Notes under the pieces: model-generated
What the model was told of the DNA's origin: nothing
The model's input: only the letters and a program-made list of their open reading frames with translations
The model's database searches: none
DNA from: Thamnaconus septentrionalis
Lineage: Eukaryota > Chordata > Actinopteri > Tetraodontiformes > Monacanthidae
NCBI GenBank assembly: GCA_009823395.1
Contig: CM020508.1
Location: 7,108,515-7,172,514 of the forward strand
Reading direction: 5' to 3'
DNA: 64,000 nt
Program-made: the position numbers and the translations under genes
In this document: positions 1-9,899 of the stretch, one piece after another
Layout: the number at the start of each line of letters is the position of its first letter
Position numbering within the stretch: the stretch's first letter is position 1

Positions 1-1
1 T

Positions 2-61
2 CCACCACCACCATCACCGCAGCAGCAGCAGCAACGGCCTCATTATCACACGGAGATTTGA
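2..61 (+). CDS. Possible C-terminal coding tail of an upstream gene
   Basis: From base 2 one frame reads four prolines, Ser-Pro, five glutamines and then a short mixed tail ending HYHTEI before a TGA at 59-61. A Pro/Gln-rich stretch ending in a non-repetitive tail would suit the last exon of a gene that starts outside the window. The AATAAA at 431-436 would then be its poly(A) signal. No family is recognised, and the stretch is short enough to be simple CCA/CAG repeat. A frame starting one base earlier also stays open, to about 291, so the coding assignment is weak. Confidence 0.25.
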   Translation, partial: PPPPSPQQQQQRPHYHTEI

Positions 62-430
62 GCGTCGGGGCGAGGGGGCGGGGCTGTTGGACGCAGTTGC
101 CGCGCTCTTCGTTGATGGGGGTGAAGGACGCAAACGCGCCCATGCAAGCGATGGACACAATCTACACACTGGAGAGTCGCTCTAAAGCTCCGGCGACCGG
201 GGTTTCAATGGCGCCAGTGTTGACGCACAGCCACCGACCGGATAATCATCATCTTGCTTCTCCCCGCGGTGGCCTCCAGAAGAATGATTAAAAAAATAAT
301 AATAATAATTACTGGAACATTTACACCCTCCCAGTAGGGTTCGGTTTGGCCATAATGGTGCAACAATCAAAGCGCACTAGACGACGACCCTGCTTTATCC
401 CAGTAGGCCCAGTAAGAAGAAATGTGTGAA

Positions 431-436
431 AATAAA
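431..436 (+). terminator. Candidate poly(A) signal AATAAA
   Basis: A canonical AATAAA is followed within 40 bases by a T/G-rich stretch. It could close the 3' UTR of a gene entering from the left edge. There is no independent evidence of transcription. Confidence 0.3.
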
Positions 437-3400
437 GAATGTTGTTGTGATTTCTGCAGCTCCATCAGGTTGTTTGTTTCCATCTGCCGCCTCCGCGCGC
501 GCGCGTATGTATATGTGTGTCTGTGTTTTTGTCGTGGGTGAGCTGCTATTCAGTTGCGATGTCCCAGTTCAGGGACATCCTTCGTGGGCTGCGTTCGACA
601 TGACAAGGATGTCGGGAAATGTTTTGAAAAGACTTTGTCAAGTGCTTCTCCAAAAAACGCAGGCCTTTGTTTTTTTCTTTTGAAGGCTGCACCAGGTGGA
701 TCCTTTGTGGTCCAGCTCGTCTCTACGACGCCTCGGCATTGGAGAAAGTTAATGATGCAGAGAGACGTCTCCTGTTGCCTTGACTGTCTCATTTCGGGCC
801 GGAACCTGAAAAGTCTGTTTTGAGGTAAAAAAAAAAACAAAACAAAAAAAAAAAACAGAGAGACTTGTCTCAGGTCTCATCTACCTTCACTTTCCTTATT
901 AGTTCCGGTTTAGGAATCTTCTCCATCTCGTTGAGAGCGACTGCAACCTGTGCAATTTTAATATTCTAATATATGTCAGTGAGATTATGAGCATCAACTC
1001 TGCTATTCTGGAGCAGAAAATGGAGCTGAGGGAAAAGTGGAAGCTGATGCAACGTCTTTACCAAAGATCTCGCCGTGTTACTCCCACATTTGTTATCCTT
1101 CTTCCTGAAAAGTTGAGGTCATGTGACTGCTGATTGTCCTAGAAAACCTTTGGTGACTTTAATTTCCTCTCACCTGAGAATCTGTCTTGCCACAGCACCA
1201 GAAGCTCCACTCGTGCAAAACCATTGGCCTGTTAAACATACATCCGGTCAACACAAACCTTCATTCTCCTCTGATCACTTATACCGATGACACCATTTAA
1301 CATTTTCCAAATCACTATATTTGATTTCCCGGTATGAATTCTTTACATCGCAAACAGGTTCACGTCTCAATCCGCAACACTTCAAGCTCTCGGCTTCTTC
1401 CACTTCATTATCATTTAGGAAATCATGATATTAAGGGAGAAGATGCAAATAGCAGCTGAACAATGGGGCAGCCTTGCATAACTTCAGCTTTGGTCTGTTT
1501 TCACTGAATGTGATTATTGGAGCTGAAGTGTACGACAGCGAGGTGTATGATGATTCACTTTCAGCCGAGGTGTATTGTGAATGACACACAGCTCGGATCC
1601 GACAGCGCCTCAGACAGTGTAAGAAAACAGGAAGTGTCATCCTATTATGGCGACGGAAGGAAAAAGAGAAAAATCTGCTTCCTGTCCAGAAAATACTGAA
1701 TGAAGGCTGATGGGAATTATTTGATGAGGGGAAAAAATGGAGTGTTGCGACCTCTGCTTTTCTCCTCCCACATCTCTTCTTGCACCAGCCGCCTCCTTCA
1801 CAGTGAGTGTCTCTCGGTCACTGATTGGCCTGATCCATAAATAAGTAATCAGTGCTGAGGCTCTTTTGATATCAAGTGAGGCTGCTTTGTTTCATACAAA
1901 CACAAAAACACACACACGGGTTCAAACAAATGCTGAAATTAGGGCTGAAATGATTACAGACTGACAACTGCAGGGTGAAGGTCTGGTTCTTCAAGGTCCT
2001 TACCCAGGAATGAGTGTCTTCACTGGGACAGGGATCTCTTAGGCTTGCAGCAGCGCCAGCAGTGTTAAACTGATTAGCTGCAGTAGTGCCAGTGGAAAAC
2101 AGATTTGGTGGTGGACCAGAGCTAAAGGTGCTCCGTGCGCTGATGTGCCTTCATTTGATCCACGCGTGTGGAAGAAGATGTGCTGCTCAAAAGTCCAAAT
2201 AATGTTCAATTAAAGCGAAAACACAGACACTGCTGACGCTGCTGGACTTTAATTTCTGCTTCAGTGAGCTCATAAGCAGATCCGTCAAGACATAAAATAG
2301 AGTCTGCAGTCCCAAACTATATGCTGGCATGCCAACATTCACACAAGATGCTTTTGACACAAACTAATGCACACTAAATATGCAACTGAATAATAATGTG
2401 TGTGTTGCTGGAGTTCGCTAGCAGATACTAGCTAGCATGCTAAGGTTCCTCCCAGATGTATCCTATGCCACCAACACTCATTTGTCAACCAGTTTTTCTG
2501 TTCTTCTGTTTGGGCTCTTTTTGACACACTGCATTGAACTGACACACATATTTCTCAGAGCGAAAGCGCTTTGCACACTGCACACTTATGCACTGTATAT
2601 ATTATGCCTTTTTCACAGAGACATGTAACTAGAAACAGTGATGAAAATCATCATCAAAAGAATTTGTGTCACCCAAGTTTAATCCAGAACCCCTGAGTGT
2701 AATCCATGCGCAAGGTAATGGGTTTTGACACAAACTAATGGATTTCCAACAGGTAAAACCTTCCTGATGCCGATAATCCCGGCTTTAAGACCAACATATG
2801 GTCCTGACTCATTCATTTCACTGCTAGTCTCAGCAATGATGCCAGCCTTTTTGCCGTTTGTTTGGAAAAATGCTCCATTCTGTCTATTTAGCGACGCCCG
2901 CCTGCTGTGACTTTCGGTGGGGGGGGGATTGCGGAGGAATGTTGACCAGAATGCTTATCGTGTGCGTATGTGCCTCTTTGTTTGTGTGTGTGAAAGCGGA
3001 GTGACAGTGAGACGGAGAGGAAAAAAAGGAGAGAAAGAGGGATGAAAGGGAAACATGCAGTCAGCGCGAGTGTGACTAAACCGACTGCAGCAGAATGACT
3101 CACCCAGTTGCCATGGCAACCCAGTGACACACACACACACGCACGCGCGCACACACACACACTCATATACTCTCCACCAATGTTCAATTTGAACTGCCAG
3201 CAGATGCTGCCTAACGGTCAGTTAATGCACCGGCTTGTGGGAAATGCAGGAGGGGGGCTGGTGGTGTTTGCAGAGGGGGCAGCGTGGAGGCAAGGTGGAA
3301 GCTAAACGCCGTCAAACTAAAAAAGGGTTAAAGATAAAAAGCACTCCATCTATGATACCCCCCCCACACACACACACACACACCCCTCCTTTTGCAACTC

Positions 3401-3498
3401 TCGCTCTCAGCGCTGCAGCACTGAAGGCAGCAGCTGCGTCTTCTCCGCTGTGCTGGACTGATGTGTGTGGGTGTTGAGCTCCAATACCCTTGGTAAGT

Positions 3499-3537
<39 letters not shown>

Positions 3538-3820
3538 AAAAAATTAAAAAAATAAAAGTCTGTCCTCCCACCACAAAACCCCCTTTTTTGTTTGATTTCA
3601 TTGTGAGTTTCGCTTGTTATTCTGACGAGCATCCTGTAAAGGGTGCAGAGAGACCTTCAGAGATTAAACTTTCTGATTTGGTCTCTGAGAAACAGCAATT
3701 AGCCACTTGTGCAAAGAGAGCATTTGGGTAATAGCACTGGGTTCAAATGCAACTGGAAATATCAAAACTTTGCTCATGAAGTCATTTTTTTCTACCGTTA
3801 ATTCACAGTTTCACTCAGAC
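437..3820. other. Non-coding stretch, no gene seen
   Basis: Both strands carry only short, unconserved open frames. The sequence is AT-rich and unique-looking, with A-runs near 830-855, short CA tracts near 1905 and 3126-3162, and a (GA)n microsatellite at 3502-3533. No splice-linked coding signal or known protein motif was found. Confidence 0.6.
3502..3533. repeat. (GA)n microsatellite followed by an A-run
   Basis: Sixteen or so uninterrupted AG units run directly into a run of 11 A. The serine/leucine-rich and Arg-Glu open frames around it are translations of the repeat. Confidence 0.95.
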
Positions 3821-3854
3821 AAATGAAGCAACAAGACTAAACTGAATTCCAGTG

Positions 3855-4195
3855 CTAATTCTTGCATCCATCGCCTTCCTGTCGCGGCTTCTCCTGCATT
3901 CACAGGGGGTCACGCAGGGATGGTTGCTGGAGTTGATCCCAGCTGTGCGAGGGTGAAGACGGGGTTGCACCCACTTCATCATCATGGCCACTTCACAGAG
4001 AGACAAACAAGCATTCATGCCTCTGGAGTTCTGAGGACCGAGGCTAACAGCAATGTCTCTGGGACTGTGGGAGGAAGCCGGAGCACCTGGAGAGGAACCA
4101 CGCAGACACACAGAAAAGGCCCCCGGCCACGGGAATTGAACCCTTGACCCTTGGCCGCAGCGCTGTGCTGCCCACTCTCGAACAAAACTGTGGAG
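3855..4195 (-). mobile_element. Fish tRNA-headed SINE-like repeat
   Basis: Read on the minus strand, this begins with a tRNA-like head (GGGCAGCACAGCGCTGCGGC, then a B-box-like GGGTTCAATTCCCG). It continues with the tract known from many teleost genomes: 'tctgcgtggttcctctcc', 'ctccggcttcctcccacagt', and 'cagctgggatcaactccagc', ending near a short CATC-type tail. The order of these blocks matches the common fish interspersed repeat as I remember it. Family name and exact ends would need a repeat library. The copy is clearly diverged. Confidence 0.7.
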
Positions 4196-4272
4196 GTTGA
4201 GTTCCAATCTGCTGTGGGCCACATCAGGGCTTGACAGCAATACTCAGTTGGCCACATGATCATCGTCTAAAC

Positions 4273-4480
4273 CAGGCATGGACAAACTACGGCCCTGGGG
4301 CCATATGCGGCCCGTTAAGCTTTCTAATCCGGCCTGCCGAACTTGAAGGAATCATATTAACAGTCAATAAGTCATAAAATACCTGCATCTTATCAATTTT
4401 TTCAGTGTTTTAAGAGTCATTTCAATAAAGAGCTAAATACCATATACACAGATTTTGTTGGAACCTTCCTTTGGTTCATT
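4273..4480. mobile_element. hAT/Charlie-type DNA transposon fragment
   Basis: The left end reads CAGGCATGGACAAACTACGG followed by 'ccctggggccatatgcggcc'. This resembles the widely conserved terminal inverted repeat of Charlie-type hAT elements (CAG..GG..CAAACTACGGCCCG..GGCC). The body is AT-rich with no transposase frame. I could not identify the opposite TIR, so the right boundary is approximate and the copy is probably truncated. Confidence 0.6.
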
Positions 4481-4489
4481 TTCAATTGA

Positions 4490-4785
4490 CATTAGAGCAC
4501 ATGTTTTAAAGACAAAGTCCCAGTGACCGTCACATCCCAAAGGTTGCGAAATTCGTCCTCCGCATTTGACCTATCATCCCTGAGAGAGCGGTGGGCAGCA
4601 GTGGTGCCACGACCAGGAATCATTGGGTGATCTAACCCCCAAATTCCAACCCCTGAATACTGAGTGCCAAGCAGGGAGGCAATGGGTACCATTTTCACAG
4701 TCTTTGGTACCACCCGGCTGCGGATCCAACACACAACCTACCAGTCTCAGGGCGACACTCTACTACTAGACCACTCAGCTGGTTC
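4490..4785 (-). mobile_element. Teleost tRNA-derived SINE
   Basis: The minus strand starts with a tRNA-like promoter: 'gctgagtggtctagtagtag' contains an A box (TGGTCTAGTAG, fits TRGYNNARNNG). About 35 bases on there is a degenerate B box near 'ggttgtgtgttggatccg'. The body then has the blocks 'accaaagactgtgaaaatgg', 'ccattgcctccctgcttggc', 'actcagtattcaggggttgg', and near the tail 'tcaaatgcggaggacgaatt' with 'actttgtctttaaa'. This block order matches a SINE common in many bony fishes, as I remember it. It lies immediately beside the hAT-like fragment. Confidence 0.75.
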
Positions 4786-5916
4786 TACACATTTCACATG
4801 ATGTGTAAACACTCAAACAGACCTATTTTTCATTCCTTCATTTCATTTTTCACTGGCTGGATTTCATCTCTGACTCCTGTTAAGACCCAGGGTCCTAAAA
4901 TGTTCCAGCACCGCACGCACGGCCGCACCCACCAGGATCTGGTCAGACATATTTAACCTGCGGTTAACTGGCGGCGTGCAGGACGAATGTGATTCCACTC
5001 CTCTCTCCCCCATTTCCGTTTCCTCCGACTGCTGCGGGGGCGAGCGGCGGCGGCAGCGGCAGCCCTCACGTTGGGCCTAATTGGCTCCCGTGTTGGAGGC
5101 CGTCAAAGTTCCGGGCAGCTCGTTAAGCACAGCTGAGGGAAAAATAAATAAATAAATAAACGCTCCGATAAAAAAAAATAACGCAGCATAGTAAATAAAG
5201 AGCTTCCATCGGGCAGCAGAGATGGTTTTGCACCCTGGGGAGCAGACAGACGGGCAACAACAGGGAACAAAAACTCTTCCCCCCCTTCAGTGTTTCTGAT
5301 GGGGCCGCTGCAGCGGCTCTGAGATTGAGGGGGCTCAAAAGAAAAGAGCCCCGAAAAACGGCTGCGAGAGCCTCCGTCGCCTCGGCTGACTCACCCAGAA
5401 GTCATCACAGCGCAGAGTGGGAAGAAGATTTTGGGGGGTGGGGGGAGTGGGGAGAAGGAGAAAGTAGTTTCATAAGAATGACAAAGCCATTAACCGTGTG
5501 AAGGAACTGATCGGCAGCAGCGGTGCCGCTATGTACTTTTGTAAATAATTCATCCCGAGGATGAAACGCCGTCGACAAAGTGCTCGAGTCCAAAGTGAGC
5601 AGAAGATGAGACGCTCAGCTCGGCGCTCTGTGCCTTTTTTTTTTCCTGCCGTCACGTGGCGTGACGCCCGGCGTTCCGACATCACCGCTGATCTCCATAT
5701 GCCTGCGTGTGTGTGTGTGTGTGTGTTGCTGGACAGCTGACAAACGGCACGGCGACGCTTCACCGAGAGACGCAAACATATTGAGCGACGCCGCCGCCTT
5801 CTGTTCTTGGGAGGGTCGGGGGGGGGGCATGAGGTGGGGGGGGCCAAGCAGCCATGTTGTCGCCGTCGTGAACGCCCCGAGAACTGCATTAAACTGCAAT
5901 AATGAGGCCGAATCTA

Positions 5917-5917
<1 letters not shown>

Positions 5918-5959
<42 letters not shown>
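5918..5959. repeat. (GCT)14 trinucleotide repeat
   Basis: Fourteen uninterrupted GCT units. The same locus reads poly-Leu, poly-Cys or poly-Ala on the plus strand and poly-Ser on the minus strand. No flanking exon structure supports coding. Confidence 0.95.
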
Positions 5960-6262
5960 AACGCCACCAGCTCTCTGGCCTTTGGTCATCCAATGATGTT
6001 TGGCAGAATTTGTGCAACATAGCTCACGTGAGGTATTGATGTCAACGCTTCTGTGATGACGGAGAACACGTTGAGTTCCGCTGTGGTTTATCCTCACTCC
6101 TCTTACCGAACTGCAGAAACTTGTTTCCACGTCCGTGTCACACCAACTTTGCACTCAAAGAAAACACAGAAGTATGAAAACGACATCAAAAATATCTGTG
6201 TGTCTGTTTCAAAAGAAAAATGCGAACAATCGTATGTAAGAAAACACAGAGATAAAGATTAC

Positions 6263-6754
6263 GGCTACGTCCGAAATCGCTCCCTTTCACACCATATAGT
6301 CACTACATAGACGATACACCATTTTGTAGCAGTGTCCAAATCCTGAGTGATGGGTAATCACTATTTATAGTGCACTCAATGCATTCCACAATCACTAAAC
6401 ATCTCAATCGCTAATATCGCTAAAAGTAGCGTACAACCGATGGTCACTGTCCATTATGCTTTGCGCTCACCCATTGACAGAAAAGGCGAGCATTTATACT
6501 AAGAAGATGCTTAGTATAATATGTACCTATCACAAAATGCATGTATATATCTGTCAATTAATTAATATATTTCTAATTATTCATATATTTGTTACCACCT
6601 GCCGAAGGGAAGTTTTATTAATGCTGTGTTAAGACAGCTGTGTCTTAAAGTTTTGTTTAATTTGGCTAATGAGAGCACTATATAGTTGCTACATATAACT
6701 CCAAATAGACCCTAAATAGAGAGCAGGGAATGAGTGGGTGACTTCGGACACTGC
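6263..6754. mobile_element. Putative MITE (non-autonomous DNA transposon)
   Basis: The left end (GGCTACGTCCGAAATCGCTC) and the reverse complement of the right end (GGCAGTGTCCGAAGTCACCC) are imperfect inverted repeats sharing GTCCGAA.TC. The 490-bp interior is AT-rich with further inverted similarity (CATATAGTCACTAC on the left; the complement of GTTGCTACATAT on the right) and codes for nothing. A target-site duplication is not obvious. Confidence 0.5.
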
Positions 6755-6815
6755 CTGTGTGTCTCGTCCTGAACTCTGGAGTCGAGGTTTTGTCTGTCAG
6801 TTCAGTTACATTAAT

Positions 6816-7223
6816 TGTCACATGACTCCCTGTTTTATTTTGAAATCCTGTTCCCTCGCGTGTCGGTTGACTTGACCTTCCCCAGTGTGTGCCCACCTGG
6901 TCTTGATTAGTCCTTGTCGCCCTGATTGCCTCCACCTGTTCCCCATTACCTTGTGTGAGTGTATATAGTCAGCGTCTCGCTTTGTCCTGCGACAGTTTGT
7001 TTTGGTCCTTGAGAAAGAGCGAGAAAGAGAGCCGGGGACTTCATCGCCACGTTCATGCCATCAGGTCAGTCGAGTTTTTGTTAGCTAGCACTTCTGATCA
7101 TGTTTTTTTTCCTCCTTTGAGTGATTTCGTGTTTCCGGTATGGGTATTGTTCAGAAGAGCGATGTTTGTTATGTTTGTGAATAAAGACTTTTGCTTGGAT
7201 TTTCTTTAAGCGCAGTCCTGACA
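6816..7223 (+). mobile_element. Solo LTR of a retrotransposon
   Basis: The segment starts TGTCA and ends TGACA, the 5-bp inverted ends expected of an LTR (TG...CA). Internally it has a TATA-like TATATAG at about 6962-6968 and a poly(A) signal AATAAA at 7180-7185, in the order U3-R-U5. The text ('cacctgttccccattacctt' before the TATA box; 'aataaagacttttgcttgga' near the end) is like many fish retrotransposon LTRs. No second LTR, primer-binding site or gag/pol frame follows, and no clear target duplication is visible. Confidence 0.6.
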
Positions 7224-8860
7224 TGTACATGGACATGTACACATACACACACAACAAAAAGCATCTGAATGAACAAATCGCCAGTGGAGTTGTAAAGACT
7301 AATAGAACATTAAAATATTACGATTTCTTCAGATAAATCCTCCCTCCCTCCCTCCCTCCCAACCAATCATCTTTATCAAACAGAAAAACTTTCAAGGACG
7401 TCCGTGTGGAGGAAAGAAAAAAAAGGTTTCGCAACACTTTTCATACTGCGCAACTGCGTGCGAGTCCTCGGCGGGTGACCTTGCAGCGTTCGGCCTCTGG
7501 AGACAAAGATTGTGCTTGTGATTGGCCGGAGAAGCGAAAAGGTGCGATGAAGATTTAACCGTTTTGTAACAACTCGGAGAACGTCAGCTGAGACACGGGA
7601 GGTGTGTCTGTGCGTGCGTGTCAGTGTGTGACGTATAGAGACATCCGCACACGCTGTCACATGTGCTCCATGTTTCCTTGACGTGTTCTCGCCCCACTTT
7701 CTCTTTTTTTTTTTCCATCCCTCACGGCTCTCACCTGCTTCCGTCCTCTGCGGTTAAGCGTCTTCGTCCTGGCCGGCTGCGTTACATAAAGCGTACATAA
7801 AGTCTTGTGGGGAAAACGGGAGCAATATAATTATCTGGAGCTTTTAACCGCTTTTGTCACCCTCGGAGCAGATTGTACTGTCCTCACCTCTCAGGTTTAA
7901 AGGCCACTTATTATTATTTTTACTCTGTCGTTAAATGACCGCAAAAAAAGGGAAGAAAAACGCTGTAAAATTGCATATTGCCACCAATTAGAGTTTCCGG
8001 GTCATCATTTTAAGGCCGGCCTGTTTCATATTGTTCGCATGCAGCACGGAGGGAACAACAAATAGATGTGACGGTTGCCTGTTTCATTGTGCAACGTGTG
8101 GCGTTACAAAAGGGGCAGCATGGGGCCGACTTACACTGACCGTCAATTATCCAAGAGCGGGTACGGTCAGAGCCACGTGAAACGTCTCATTAACATTTTT
8201 TTTTTAACAAGTAATTGTTAAAGCTTTATTTGAATCCATAAAGGACCGGAGGTCTTCACCATGGAAAGCAACAGGTGAGTATGAAAGTGTTGGCAGGTGG
8301 TCGGTGGATGGGTATTGTTACAAATGCTGTCCATATAATCTCAATATATTACAGGTATATTATTATTGATATGTGTTAACAAGTCATTTGGGTGTTTTTT
8401 GCATAAAAATTAAAGTTGTTTAAAGTTGTGATTAATTTATCCCCCTCCCCAAATTACCCCAACAGTTTGTCTACAACAATAACATCATGGACATTTTGTC
8501 TCAATTTTCTTTCAGCCGGTGATATTTATTGCAAGCTTCTGTGTTTTCTTTTGTTTCTTTTGGTTTTTTTTAGAAATTTGAAATTGTTTGGAGACTAATG
8601 AGACAATTAAAGTCTTATTACACAGAGGTGATATTGGTTTTTGTTTTCCTGTGCTGCTTAAATGTGATTGCTGCTATTGATGGTGAGAAAAATAAGATGA
8701 TGCTGAAAGTGAACACGTTACAGGAGGCGGGTCTTTGGAGAATGCAATAACTTCCCTGTACTTTGAGCACAACACATTAAAAACCCCATATTATGGGATA
8801 TTCAGTGTATTGATGTTTGCTATCAATGTTAGGCCTCTGTAGTTTGTAATAATAATAATA
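7224..8860. other. Non-coding stretch, no gene seen
   Basis: Contains a short (CCCT)n run near 7343-7360, T-runs and AT-rich sequence. No coding or RNA gene signal was recognised on either strand. Confidence 0.6.
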
Positions 8861-8867
8861 GTTTGTA

Positions 8868-9000
8868 ATAAATTCCCCAGGAATGAGAAAAACCTGTCCA
8901 CTTCTTTTACTCTCTGCAAACTTCAAAAAGGGTTTGCTGTTCTGGATATCTTGTGACATCACAAAGGGCTGATGCTTCTCCCAGGGTTAGTGCCAAAAAC
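8868..9000 (-). repeat. Dispersed palindrome-containing repeat, copy A
   Basis: On the minus strand it reads 'gccctttgtgatgtcacaag', then about 40 bases later 'gcagagagtaaaagaagtgg' and 'tttttctcattcctgggga'. The same order of blocks occurs on the + strand near 50.4, 51.9 and 61.4 kb, so this is one of four copies of an interspersed element. Confidence 0.7.
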
Positions 9001-9338
9001 CCCCCAATCAGTGTTTGGTTTCACCCTCTGAAAACGGTTTGTTTTCGCCTCCATTCGAACATACGGGAGGTCGGTTTGATTTTGCGGGAGGCTGGAAACA
9101 GAGTGCTAAATATGCTTTAGCTCTCCTTTGTTTCAGACTTTTTGGGGGGTAAATGACGATGTGAGCCTGCTCACCAGACTAGTGGATGAAAAAAAATGAA
9201 GATGGCTGAGGTGGGACCTTTAAGCGGCTGCTTTACTCCATTCAACAGGAAAAAAAACGACATCAAAAAGCTCAACGGTTCGAGGTGGAACAGATCTCGG
9301 AGCGTTTTTGATCTTGGAGCAAACTGTACCTTTACTCT

Positions 9339-9365
9339 TCATTCATTCATTCATTCATTCATTCT
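9339..9365. repeat. (ATTC)n microsatellite
   Basis: About six and a half ATTC units in a row. Confidence 0.9.
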
Positions 9366-9499
9366 TTCCTTCAAAACAGCCGGGGAGCCCGGGTTGGCAC
9401 TTCCAGAGGTGAGGCGCATTAAAGCTGCATGGACTCCAGCGAGGCGCCTCCGCCGACGGCGAGCCAGACCCTCGCCGTTCATATTTACACTCCGAGGGG

Positions 9500-9700
9500 G
9501 TAATTAATTCGAAAGAACTATCTGCCCTTTTTGCCTGTTTAAATATTTATACAGCGGTAGCTCGACTCGCTCAGGAAGCGGCGACCATATATGGCGCGGG
9601 CATTGATTCCCCTCTCTGGAATAATTCATGGCTGTTAATGACTAAAGCGGCAGCTTGGCCGAGGGAAGTACATTAATCAGCGCGTCCGGCATCGATCTGC
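9500..9700. promoter_or_regulatory. Candidate enhancer-like element with CArG box
   Basis: A non-repetitive, moderately GC-rich stretch holds a perfect SRF-type CArG box CCATATATGG at 9585-9594. It also has several homeodomain-type ATTA/TAAT cores ('ggtaattaattcgaaa', 'acattaatcagc') and ATCGAT. It is 7 kb upstream of fstl3. The motif match is seen; regulatory function is inference only. Confidence 0.3.
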
Positions 9701-9899
9701 CAAAGAGCAGGGAGGGGAAAAAAACAAAAGAACAAAACAAAACGGTAATTACCGAGAGCTGAAATTTAAAATAACGCCGGCGGCGACAGTAACCAACTGT
9801 AGCGTCAGTCTGCTCTCGCTCCACACGTGCACGCCGCCTCTTTCCATCTCTGTCTGATTCGCCTCGGTCACACGGCCTGGAAGCCGTCACATGGCGGCC

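Noticed and set aside
5615..6154. 179-residue minus-strand frame with a poly-Ser run
   Set aside because: The run is the (GCT)14 repeat; flanking residues resemble no family and no exon structure supports it.
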